Assembly: GCA_020635455.1 (NCBI GenBank)
Contig: JACJZT010000003.1
Span: 434,001 to 498,000, forward strand
Direction of reading: 5' to 3'
Origin: Flavobacteriales bacterium
GTDB taxonomy: Bacteria; Bacteroidota; Bacteroidia; NS11-12g; UBA9320
DNA: 64,000 nucleotides
In this document: one piece after another, positions 54,801 to 60,877 of the stretch
Position numbering within the stretch: position 1 is the first letter of the stretch
Layout: each line of letters starts with the position of its first letter
Notes under the pieces: generated by a model
Database searches by the model: none
What the model saw: the letters and a program-made list of their open reading frames with translations, nothing else
Told to the model about the DNA's origin: nothing
Translations under genes and position numbers: made by a program

Positions 54801-54920
54801 TGGAATGGAATTTATTTGGGAGATGTAGTACCTATTGGACAATATTTGTATATGATCAAAATTTACGATCGTAAAAATAATGAGCACAGAGCAAAAGGAA
54901 CTATGACTGTGGTGAGATAG
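45861..54920 (+). CDS. Giant T9SS type B adhesin, SprB-like in size and end domain
   Basis: About 3,019 residues: signal peptide (ILFSFFTILYAFSGYAQ), then roughly 1,700 residues of irregular Tyr/Asn-rich repeats in which a variant of CLxPGxYxLVxxS recurs (CLEPGNYAFQF, CVEPGEYTLVSF, CNLTPGRYTLVYF, CVSPGTYYLQI). A PKD domain follows near 1,730-1,800 (YHWDFGYNN). Residues near 2,050-2,250 look like a LamG/concanavalin-type domain. From about 2,315 to 2,760 there are six tandem 76-residue repeats with the core GGKFxGGxYIDSxGxFDP. Another PKD-like unit and the type B sorting domain (FLPNAFSPNGDDINELF, YNRWGEKLYEGE) end it. It is probably a surface-anchored adhesin or motility protein. The ATG at 45861 is preferred over an in-frame TTG at 45849. 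Confidence 0.9.
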   Translation: MKIANFYKILFSFFTILYAFSGYAQTPSNDDCADAILLKIGSGNFGIGTYQSDSISIDSATTQLSEFFHNSLVTAGNDKKSIWYKFYLPSRRGVSLELKQNANKIAIKDCGFTTYLSGSCLPGSVEATNAKLTTLNQFGSSFHPCMEPGWYLVQVSAKARALGKVYMEITTSFPYEHASITNAKYDVTQNAYFFGNDVIGKPGENSKYIDVETGCYSIDDSSELFKPIGSNYAAYNQSAWFVFQAQDHSDYSQINYRSVSTCFGVNDTVAYRLYKGDCRDTGKLIILDSNYHDFRAGNTCYSTCSDRVNHYKCYFDSGQYYSFQIIFHRDLEKTVRVTISNNNSAYDTMNSKPVTGIAKNLGDLLGTSYHYFGFSCSSYMSDNACNNAIPANGIQMNNLRYTLNSWAKFSLTQQTRLTVQLYAGINNNYRNFQYLGFRLFKGNISNNCSNIDTSQIIYSGKGNVQYIIDCLEPGNYAFQFLGTDSLNLTSNFSCTGTYHLGRDFRINIDADRLPVRNLFSLYSKGEADSINVIGNTISPLPKWKNPIYGKTDTIACNEGIIPEHICDTSLTRTSYRVLKIGDVTGDGVPDSGYLNIFNLPYTYYTGEQFRLYKGNALTLRDSQSISKYPDVIKGLKPYTNCFGGYNTTNFVCVEPGEYTLVSFSNNNSIGSTESPSFVFQHGRSHYDTYAKAEFVDSLNTYKTYTSKRDTFTCLNNPDTIDGISCGVKNSYHVFRVDSVFKASFYNNNYYYSNGFSLFYGDIRKGKSGLKVFEDANGKWSCIYYSRTTTSCKPLTPGWYTVVLSDNGPSYDSAYNNDPSKRYLYNSSKYFSITTSKNTAILSKYERPHKAAFLDSLINNNKPLSYDTNYNTKSMPQNLAKFVLPTERFECDLDTPLNHFPKNALCDTGTTDIAYYVFTLNKNSFVRIKNNVNYTAKIKLYKIDVRKDSAKLATEKPIQDCNYNPAYLEYCNLTPGRYTLVYFIKRQSGQIAVINGEMYIDSVAYSRFDHAKNAYDFGRIPGNNTYYDGKIGDVHPNDPGLPPSHDLVTCKTGAQYSDPAQNTCFGNYNPNVYLSDTNTVMFPTDSIFVYNYGKQNYYPYYGYGPSRNLWYTFTVRGKGIVHVKLSTIAQKYHYTKDNNFRFTIYESDEDGNLGFDTLRSLGRIDSTLADGLKYVADDRSGYYYCYGGSDYHELFAIPACDSIKTRRFYILVTATGYNSYFTTANLHVSMSVKYDSLYIPPTKFDYYSTANDINGVNYQNLLLNWDANTYPYTGWSYTGNWQRYNTITPRVGTHYFWPYYSSTIDTTELVQTVDVSHFIPAINAGKATAEFGAYIQSKNKTVPDEGRLILEFLNDTNGVLSVYKSSFVSHVDQWVKESIVKTIPPKTKKVRVSLQARDASNDNYFDSYFDEMSLYIKVDSSIHTQPLKSNLVYRGTTDNFSTATLDSTDYQKIYTGCSGDKGSVWYKFTVDSTGYLYYNYFYTKLSGSTVTTNYDASLYYLRLYKNLVPGDSLKGLVYLPQIGGNSSLSQIMGGYSYYNCVSPGTYYLQINKCNRFECNDDVYPQLYFNFHNGDFCHNAIEIQLDTLESKTATTLVNCHTMGTDFGEDGSDLGCLFGPKGYKSSWFKVIYTDTTKSDLEFKLGEFTSAKPDEIRYRTYYGTCNSLTPAPCNNNALTEFTIDCIKNGTYYVQVVTPESATGNIDLTVETKENVDTTCFPINIFQPNAVFAYNTGCPENIVEFINTSSRGDSIVYHWDFGYNNSTSNALNPVFAYPALSTEQTYKVKLNVTHITRGGVDSIEITVSVPFATFVKVSNSDTGLCAGDSVLLTGSISHGKGIWNTGDTSKSITVKRTGWYYYMQDDSPQLLTNGSAEKTIATGWTVASGSWNFRGSSPYPKDSSRYFYATNSKDVAEIYQIVDVSYDSVLIDKGLAKTSLVSFIQSYPETEPDQCQIILEYLDTAGNLTGYYQSGLLFNVSEWQKLVHSRTTPAKTRKLKVRLQSINSDNTTNNYAFFDKVVLKMRSACDYIDSVYVQVNPNPIVDAGKDATFCWYDSVLVSPKVDYYDPYWVYEPFNDQFHSGNLSKDASYTPSDKFLYLNQASTSSVGTVEWELDSMKISDSLELGFEFQSGFSSTCINSVFGFYLFNSQTPTGVYQNNGGYTLYFNENDNRISIYWLGSNRRNIYLNKILDDEKWHKVKVYYYKQRFIIYFDDVLVDNFLDNGTRSQSGIKAGLIAANNFYSCPLEHKIRRTYISRTNPYHMVIPALNGRKNTFVWNDMNTDTSRWISQQATYKVQATDKNKCLSNIDSIQINNIKLYDSLLSSSPQICEQLDTFRLIPIINGGKFYGNSNLDSSGLINVGTSHKGSNVFYYTVTDTFGCKYVDTGNYTIDSLPLIKIDPAQKVCRNEGPFFLKVNSNQGYFYGGSYIDSNGLFYPSRTSLSQNKVYYRTKGNYCIGVDSILVAVDSMPDASIIAAGPFCKNSGIQTLKPKVNSGGKFSGGIYLDSTGKFDPNLASIGNNKIYYTFTDGNSCTNMDSITVTVNGLPNAAIKGYDNFCLNGNKRIIEPRFNFGGKFYGGSYIDSSGNFDPSVAGPGLKKVHYTYTDANSCTSVDSTTLKVDTIPRIGLLTMAALCSNEQAQNINYLNKNLTLSFSGGRYITSNGIFIPDSASIGFNKIYVIGTDKNTCSGMDSMSVEVIQMPDAEIVQPAEICENTDSLIVSAKFKGGFFSGNAFISDSGLFSPKLAGQGNYPIFYTLINRGCTSIDTVILVVRPVPNVDLSVDPSSACEPAYIKFKGTPGYTYEWTSNSTVIGRVDEFTTLYFRGNYDINIKVTNAFGCSSFYTRNLIIHPKPEAKFSYSPSEIFIGSTDVMFENQSVGTIVMSEWSESNSVFSSEFSPTHAFYDTGFLNIRLVVTNEKGCMDTAYGQLYVIDDFKCFLPNAFSPNGDDINELFYPIGIGISRYEMTIYNRWGEKLYEGEEPWNGIYLGDVVPIGQYLYMIKIYDRKNNEHRAKGTMTVVR

Positions 54921-54924
54921 AATA

Positions 54925-57900
54925 TTATTTCATCAATTTCTCAAGTACTTCTACCGCAGCTTTGGAAATTACTGTACCCGGGCCAAAAATAAAGTCAGTT
55001 CCTGCATTGAACAGATCTTTGTAATCTTTCTCAGGAATTACACCGCCTGCGATTATTACAACATCTTCCCTACCCATATTAGCCAGATCTTCTATTACCA
55101 TAGGGATCAGTGTTTTGTGACCACCGGCCAAACTTGAAATTCCAAGGCAATGCACATCGTTCTCCACGGCCTGTCGAGCCACTTCGGAAGGGGTTTGAAA
55201 CAAAGGACCAATGTCAACATCAAATCCCATATCTGCAAATGCGGTCGCAATTACTTTGGCTCCCCGGTCGTGGCCATCCTGGCCCATTTTAGCCACCATG
55301 ATTCTGGGTCGTCTTCCCTGTTTTTTCTCAAATTCATCGGATAATTTCCGGGCTTTGTTGAAATGAACATCCATTTTCGATTCAGTTTGAAATACTCCTG
55401 ATATTGATCGGATCTGAGGCTTGTATCTTCCAAAAACCTTTTCCATGGCCATTGTGATCTCACCAAGCGTTGCCCTTTTTCTTGCAGCATCTATGGCAAG
55501 TTCTAAAAGATTTCCATTTCCGCTCTCAGCCGAATTGCTTATCTGTTTTAATGCGTCCTCTACTTCAAAAGGGTTTCGTTTTGCCTTTAACAATTTAAGG
55601 CGCATTACTTGTTTGTTTCTTACTTCTTCGTTGTCAATTGAAAGAATATCTACCTGTGATTCTGCTTCACTTTGGTATTTATTAACTCCAACTATCGTTT
55701 CACTTCCATTATCAATTCTGGCTTGTTTTCTGGCAGCAGCTTCTTCAATGCGCAATTTTGGCAAACCGGTTTCAATGGCTTTTGCCATTCCTCCCAATTC
55801 TTCGATTTCCTCAATAAGCTCCCATGCTTTTTTAACCAGTTCTTCGGTAAGATATTCGACATAATAGGATCCACCTAAAGGATCTACAATTTTGGTAATA
55901 TTGGTTTGTTTGGCCAGATAGATCTGTGTATTTCGGGCAATGGCAGCGGAATAATCCGTTGGTAAGGCAATAGCTTCATCCAGAGCATTGGTGTGTAGAC
56001 TTTGAGTTCCACCTAAAACAGCTGCCAATGCTTCTAAGGTTGTTCTTGCAACATTATTGTATGGGTCCTGAGCCGTTAAGCTCCAACCGGAAGTTTGACA
56101 ATGGGTTCGGAGAGCCATTGATTTTTCGTTTTCCGGCTGGTATTTCTTAATTAGTTTGGACCACAAAACCCGACCGGCACGCATCTTCGCTACCTCCTTA
56201 AATACGTTCATTCCTATTCCCCAGAAAAAGGATAATCTCGGAGCAAAATCGTCAATTTTCAAGCCTGCTTCCAATCCTGTTTTTACATATTCGATCCCGT
56301 CAGCCAGGGTATAGGCCAATTCAAGATCTGCTGTTGCACCCGCTTCATGCATATGATAACCACTTATGCTTATGCTGTTGAATTTAGGCATATTTTGGGA
56401 AGTGTATTTGAAGATATCTCCCACGATCCTCATCGATGGACCCGGAGGATAGATAAAAGTATTCCTCACCATAAATTCCTTCAGAATATCATTTTGAATG
56501 GTTCCTGACAATTTATCGGTACTTACACCTTGTTCTTCGGCACTCACAATATAAAAGGCCATAATTGGGATCACCGCACCGTTCATGGTCATACTTACAC
56601 TCATTTGATCCAAAGGTATCCCGCTAAAAAGCACCTTCATGTCTTCTACAGAATCAATGGCAACTCCTGCCATACCTACATCTCCTTTAACCCTTTCATG
56701 GTCGCTGTCGTAGCCTCGGTGAGTAGGCAGGTCAAAAGCGACTGAAAGTCCTTTTTGACCTGCGGCAAGATTTTTCTTATAAAACTCATTCGAGGCTTCA
56801 GCCGTTGAAAATCCGGCATATTGCCTGATGGTCCAGGGCTTGTCGAGGTACATAGTTGAATACGGTCCTCTCAAAAAAGGCGGAACACCGGCACCAAAAC
56901 GGGTTAACTCAAGGGAACCTGTATCCGTATGGTTGAATTCCCCTTTTATACTAAAGCCCTCTGAAAGAAGTTCGCCATTTTCATCGTTCTCTGCATTTTC
57001 ATAGAAAATAACGTCTTCGGGTTTGGTTTTACTCTTACGTTTTTTTATGAACTGATGCCAACTTTGTTGAAGTATGGAATTCGAAAGGTATTCTACAAAA
57101 TAGGACCCTTTAGCCGGATCGTTCACACGGGTTAAAAAACTTTCATCTTGCAGCAATAGTTGAAGGTTTCGGTTCATTCTGTTGCCAAAACCTTTTGGGT
57201 GTTCACCGTCGCTCAAGCCCCGGATCTCAATGTGTTGAACGCCTGCGGTCGTGGCAGCAAAAGCCTGCACGGTAGCTGCAATTAGGTTTTCTTCCGTTTT
57301 TAAACCATTATCGGAAAATTGCTCAGTAACACAAATGATAAACGGATCCTTAAGTTTGCAGTTGTGGTGTTTACATAAATTATACCAACCCTGCTTAAGC
57401 GTTTTCAAAAGAGCAATATTGCCAAACAGGTCTTTCGACAAATTAACCCGGAAAAAGATCTCCTCTTCCGGTGAAATATTGTTCTGATGGCAATAACTAA
57501 GAGCCAGATCGCAGTTGAAAAATGCGTTTGCAATATTTTCCTGAATCCTATCTGAGTTAAGGTCAACCTGTATGCAAATTCTCTTGAGGCCATCCAAACC
57601 GAGGTTCAGTAGTGGCTTAAGTTCGTTATCAAGATTTTCAAAGTTTAATCCGCCTTCAAAATAAACCGTACCCTTTAAACCGAGTTCTGCAAGTTTAGAA
57701 ATCAAAGGATCAGAGTTCGGATCGATCCCGATGTGAAAGGTATAATTAAGATGGTCTTCAGGAATTGCTTGCCCTTGATACTCTCCAAAAACTGAATTAA
57801 CTCCATCAAGAGATGAACCATTTTTACCCTGATCCTTAAAATCGTACGGGATGCAAATTTGAAACGGAAGATTTTTACTTATTACCGTAACGGATTTGGT

Positions 57901-58053
57901 TACCGCGTAAGACGAATCGGCATAAGGCGTTAGGTTCTGAAGGCCGGGGAAGGGATAAAAGTGGTCGTCTTCCACAGGCTTTCCTGATTTATTTTTGCCT
58001 GCTTCAATCTTCCACTGATCAAAGGTTAAAGGGTCAAATTCATTAAAATTCAT
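54925..58053 (-). CDS. mutB: Methylmalonyl-CoA mutase, fused small-subunit-like and large-subunit chains
   Basis: A 1,042-residue protein interconverting (R)-methylmalonyl-CoA and succinyl-CoA with adenosylcobalamin. Residues from about 365 to the end are a complete MutB: GSLELTRFGAGVPPFLRGPY, the TRQYAGF-type segment IRQYAGFSTAEASNEF, SVSMTMNGAVIPIMAFY, SISGYHMHEAGA, and the B12 domain with DGHDRG near 924 (His is the cobalt ligand), SSLAGGH and GGVIP. The first 340 residues resemble a shortened MutA: W.IEAGKN opening, LIAATVQAFAATTAGVQHIE and DPAKGSYFVEYLSNSI, without a B12 domain. Bacteroidota usually have separate mutA and mutB genes. Its ATG overlaps the glyS stop by 4 nt. Confidence 0.93.
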   Translation of the reverse strand: MNFNEFDPLTFDQWKIEAGKNKSGKPVEDDHFYPFPGLQNLTPYADSSYAVTKSVTVISKNLPFQICIPYDFKDQGKNGSSLDGVNSVFGEYQGQAIPEDHLNYTFHIGIDPNSDPLISKLAELGLKGTVYFEGGLNFENLDNELKPLLNLGLDGLKRICIQVDLNSDRIQENIANAFFNCDLALSYCHQNNISPEEEIFFRVNLSKDLFGNIALLKTLKQGWYNLCKHHNCKLKDPFIICVTEQFSDNGLKTEENLIAATVQAFAATTAGVQHIEIRGLSDGEHPKGFGNRMNRNLQLLLQDESFLTRVNDPAKGSYFVEYLSNSILQQSWHQFIKKRKSKTKPEDVIFYENAENDENGELLSEGFSIKGEFNHTDTGSLELTRFGAGVPPFLRGPYSTMYLDKPWTIRQYAGFSTAEASNEFYKKNLAAGQKGLSVAFDLPTHRGYDSDHERVKGDVGMAGVAIDSVEDMKVLFSGIPLDQMSVSMTMNGAVIPIMAFYIVSAEEQGVSTDKLSGTIQNDILKEFMVRNTFIYPPGPSMRIVGDIFKYTSQNMPKFNSISISGYHMHEAGATADLELAYTLADGIEYVKTGLEAGLKIDDFAPRLSFFWGIGMNVFKEVAKMRAGRVLWSKLIKKYQPENEKSMALRTHCQTSGWSLTAQDPYNNVARTTLEALAAVLGGTQSLHTNALDEAIALPTDYSAAIARNTQIYLAKQTNITKIVDPLGGSYYVEYLTEELVKKAWELIEEIEELGGMAKAIETGLPKLRIEEAAARKQARIDNGSETIVGVNKYQSEAESQVDILSIDNEEVRNKQVMRLKLLKAKRNPFEVEDALKQISNSAESGNGNLLELAIDAARKRATLGEITMAMEKVFGRYKPQIRSISGVFQTESKMDVHFNKARKLSDEFEKKQGRRPRIMVAKMGQDGHDRGAKVIATAFADMGFDVDIGPLFQTPSEVARQAVENDVHCLGISSLAGGHKTLIPMVIEDLANMGREDVVIIAGGVIPEKDYKDLFNAGTDFIFGPGTVISKAAVEVLEKLMK

Positions 58054-59591
58054 TCTTCAATCTTGTTTAGGATGCTTTTCCAGCTGACCTGTTGTGAAAT
58101 AATATCTTGCAATTCAGAAACCTTTATCCTTTTCTGCTCCATACTATCCCGGTACCTAAGCGTTACATCCATGTTCTCAAGGCTGTCATAATCTATTGTA
58201 ACACAAAATGGGGTTCCAATGGCATCCTGTCTTCGATAACGTTTTCCAATGGTATCCTTTTCTTCATAAAAGCATTGAAAATCATATTTTAATTCGTTGT
58301 AGATCTTCTGAGCAAACTCCGGTAAACCATCTTTTTTAAGCAGTGGAAGAATTGCCACCTTAAAGGGTGCCAGAGCCGGATGTATTTTAAAGACCGTTCT
58401 GGTTTCGCCATTTTCAAGGGTTTCTTCAATCAGGTTTTCGAATAATTGTACCAGAAAGATCCGGTCTAATCCGATAGAAGTTTCGATCACATACGGGATG
58501 TAATTTTCATTGAGTTCGGTATCGAAATATTGCATTTTTTTACCTGAAAATTCCTGGTGTCGGGAGAGATCGAAATTCGTCCTGCTGTGAATGCCTTCTA
58601 CTTCTTTAAATCCGAAAGGGAAATGGTATTCGATGTCTACGGCTGCATTGGCATAATGGGCAAGCTTAACGTGATCGTGGAAACGGTATTTGTCCGTTGC
58701 GGTTCCCATGGCAAGGTGCCAATTGAGTCTTATGGCTTTCCAATATTCATAATATTTCAACTCCTCACCCGGTCTTACAAAAAACTGCATCTCCATCTGC
58801 TCAAATTCTTTCATTCGCATGATGAATTGCCTTGCTACAATTTCATTTCTGAATGCCTTTCCGGTTTGCGCAATCCCAAAAGGGATTTTCATCCGGCCCG
58901 ACTTCTGAACGTTGAGGAAATTAACAAAGATTCCCTGTGCCGTTTCCGGCCTCAGGTAAAGCTCAGATTCACCATCTGTTGCGGTCATCTGTGTACTGTA
59001 CATAAGGTTGAACTGCCTTACATCGGTCCAGTTTTTACTTCCGCTTACAGGACATACGATCTCAAGTTCCTCGATCAACTGCTTTATCAAACCGAGATCA
59101 CCGGTTTCCAGTCCCTTTTTTAAGGTGTCGTCAATAATTTCAATGGTTTCGTTATAGGAAACAATTTTCGGATTCGTTTCTGAATAAAGTTCTTTATTAA
59201 AACTGTCCCCAAAGCGTTTAGCCGCTTTATCAAGCTCCTTTTCGATCTTAGCTCTTATTTTGTCCTGATGATCTTCCAGTAACTGATCGGCGCGATACCT
59301 CTTCTTACTATCCTTGTTGTCGATCATCGGGTCACTGAATCCATCCACATGACCGCTGGCCTTCCAGGTTTTTGGGTGCATAAAAATTGAAGCATCAATG
59401 CCCACAATGTTTTGATGCATCTGTATCATGCTTTTCCACCAATAGGTTCTCAAATTGTTTTTAAGCTCAACACCATTCTGACCATAATCGTAAACGGCAG
59501 CCAAACCTTCATAAATTTCACTTGAGGGGAATATGAATCCATACTCTTTGCAGTGAGAAATGATTTTTTTAAATTGCTCTTCCGGGTTCAT
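58050..59591 (-). CDS. glyS: Glycine-tRNA ligase, class II homodimeric type
   Basis: A 513-residue GlyRS. Early GFIFPSSEIYEGLAAVYDYG matches the family start, then NLRTYWWKSMIQ, IDASIFMHPKTWKASGHVDG, class II motif 2-type FRNEIVARQFIMRMKEFEQM with the IAQTGKAFRNE, and motif 3 ETSIGLDRIFLVQL; the C-terminal anticodon-binding domain begins near PALAPFKVAILPL. It is the archaeal/eukaryotic-like alpha2 type common in Bacteroidota. The ATG at 59591 follows a -7 element; an in-frame TTG 15 nt earlier is rejected. It heads a two-gene unit with the methylmalonyl-CoA mutase. Confidence 0.97.
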   Translation of the reverse strand: MNPEEQFKKIISHCKEYGFIFPSSEIYEGLAAVYDYGQNGVELKNNLRTYWWKSMIQMHQNIVGIDASIFMHPKTWKASGHVDGFSDPMIDNKDSKKRYRADQLLEDHQDKIRAKIEKELDKAAKRFGDSFNKELYSETNPKIVSYNETIEIIDDTLKKGLETGDLGLIKQLIEELEIVCPVSGSKNWTDVRQFNLMYSTQMTATDGESELYLRPETAQGIFVNFLNVQKSGRMKIPFGIAQTGKAFRNEIVARQFIMRMKEFEQMEMQFFVRPGEELKYYEYWKAIRLNWHLAMGTATDKYRFHDHVKLAHYANAAVDIEYHFPFGFKEVEGIHSRTNFDLSRHQEFSGKKMQYFDTELNENYIPYVIETSIGLDRIFLVQLFENLIEETLENGETRTVFKIHPALAPFKVAILPLLKKDGLPEFAQKIYNELKYDFQCFYEEKDTIGKRYRRQDAIGTPFCVTIDYDSLENMDVTLRYRDSMEQKRIKVSELQDIISQQVSWKSILNKIEE

Positions 59592-59603
59592 TTTTATAGG
59601 CAG

Positions 59604-59611
59604 CAAAGCTA
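59604..59611 (-). promoter_or_regulatory. Probable -7 element TAGCTTTG before glyS
   Basis: Minus-strand TAGCTTTG ends 12 nt before the glyS ATG at 59591. A divergent element for the plus-strand gene lies 33 nt away. Confidence 0.5.
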
Positions 59612-59643
59612 ATTATTTTAAAGCTAAATACTTTCTAAAAACC

Positions 59644-59651
59644 TAAATTTG
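59644..59651 (+). promoter_or_regulatory. Probable -7 element TAAATTTG before the coiled-coil protein gene
   Basis: TAAATTTG ends 13 nt before the ATG at 59665, so the divergent promoters of the two genes overlap. Confidence 0.5.
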
Positions 59652-59664
59652 AAACCTTAGTGCC

Positions 59665-60612
59665 ATGAAGTTCATAATTGCATTATGGGTGTTTGCAGCC
59701 TTTTTTAATCCTGTTTGCATAAAGGCACAGTCGAATCGGGAAAGCAAACGCCTCATAGAAAGAATTGATTCTCTGAATGGAATCATTAATCTGGAGATCC
59801 AGGCTTTGATCAAAAAGAATAATGAAATCAATAAGGGTGAAGTGTTAAATGAGCTCCAATCTCAAATGACAGACCTTCAGCTTCATTACCTCGACCTTAC
59901 TGATCGTATGAGAACCTTAAGTAGTAAAATGCTCCGGTTGAATTCATTGATGGATCAGCGCCTTAAAAACAATATGGATCCTGAAAGTCCGGCCAACCCT
60001 GCTTCGGGTGATGAAAAGTCCGGGCTTGAAACACGAATCGATTCAAACCAAACCAAAACTTTTTACGACAGCGCTTTTCACAAACATGGAACATTGAGTT
60101 TTAGAGAGTTTGGTATTCAGTTTATACACGATATACTTAAAGAAGGAGAATTAGGTGTAATGAAATACGTCGACAATAAAGAGCCCCTGTATTACCTTAC
60201 CGATGATCAAACTTCACTTTCATATATGGAATTAAAAGACATAAGGGCCCTTTACAACGAACCCATCTGGAGTTCATCACTGGCAAAACTCAGAAGATCA
60301 ACCTTCTCGTTTGTTGAAGGAACCAAACCTGAGGTCAATTGTGAAATGCCGGGTATGTACAATAAACTTGGGATCTATGGAGGAGCATCCGAAGGATTCA
60401 ACAAAATATCAGCGTATAATTCTGAACTTATCGAAACCGATTCGACCTCATCCTTCAACAAAAAACAACTGTTGCATGCTATCCGAAAGGAAGAATTGCT
60501 GGTTAAGCACTTTATCTTCTGCACGGATGGAAATCTGGGTTTTTATTTCAAAACCGTTGATGGAGGATGGAGTTTGTATTGCATTTCAATTGAAGTACCA
60601 TGTAACATGTGA
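59665..60612 (+). CDS. Secreted coiled-coil protein of unknown function
   Basis: A 315-residue protein with a signal peptide (IIALWVFAAFFNPVCIKAQ). Residues 25-100 are rich in Leu/Ile heptads (IERIDSLNGIINLEIQALIK and MRTLSSKMLRLNSLMDQRL) and should form a coiled coil. After a Ser/Pro/Asp linker (NMDPESPANPASGDE) a C-terminal domain of about 180 residues includes GTLSFREFGIQFIHDILKEG and CEMPGMYNKLGIYGG. No family is recognised. The gene is divergent from glyS and followed by a 265-nt gap without features. Confidence 0.65.
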   Translation: MKFIIALWVFAAFFNPVCIKAQSNRESKRLIERIDSLNGIINLEIQALIKKNNEINKGEVLNELQSQMTDLQLHYLDLTDRMRTLSSKMLRLNSLMDQRLKNNMDPESPANPASGDEKSGLETRIDSNQTKTFYDSAFHKHGTLSFREFGIQFIHDILKEGELGVMKYVDNKEPLYYLTDDQTSLSYMELKDIRALYNEPIWSSSLAKLRRSTFSFVEGTKPEVNCEMPGMYNKLGIYGGASEGFNKISAYNSELIETDSTSSFNKKQLLHAIRKEELLVKHFIFCTDGNLGFYFKTVDGGWSLYCISIEVPCNM

Positions 60613-60877
60613 CCAAAGCCACGAAATTAAAGAGGCGACCATGTACTTTGCTTATGTTTGACTCAATTTAATTTACATTCACCTTATCCGGAATTAAACC
60701 TAAACAAGGTCAAGAACGCCGAAACTTGAACAACGAAATTTTGAGATTAAATAATTGAAAATGAATACCTTCAGCCCAATACCAATAAATTCTGAATTTA
60801 AATTAAAATGATTTAACTATAGTGACAAACAATGGTTTATTTTTGATGATGGAAAAGGTTTATTCAAGTTATTAGCC

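Noticed and set aside
60613..60877. tRNA or small RNA in the gap before the FISUMP lipoprotein gene
   Set aside because: No cloverleaf, GTTC loop or CCA end and no strong hairpin was found on either strand.
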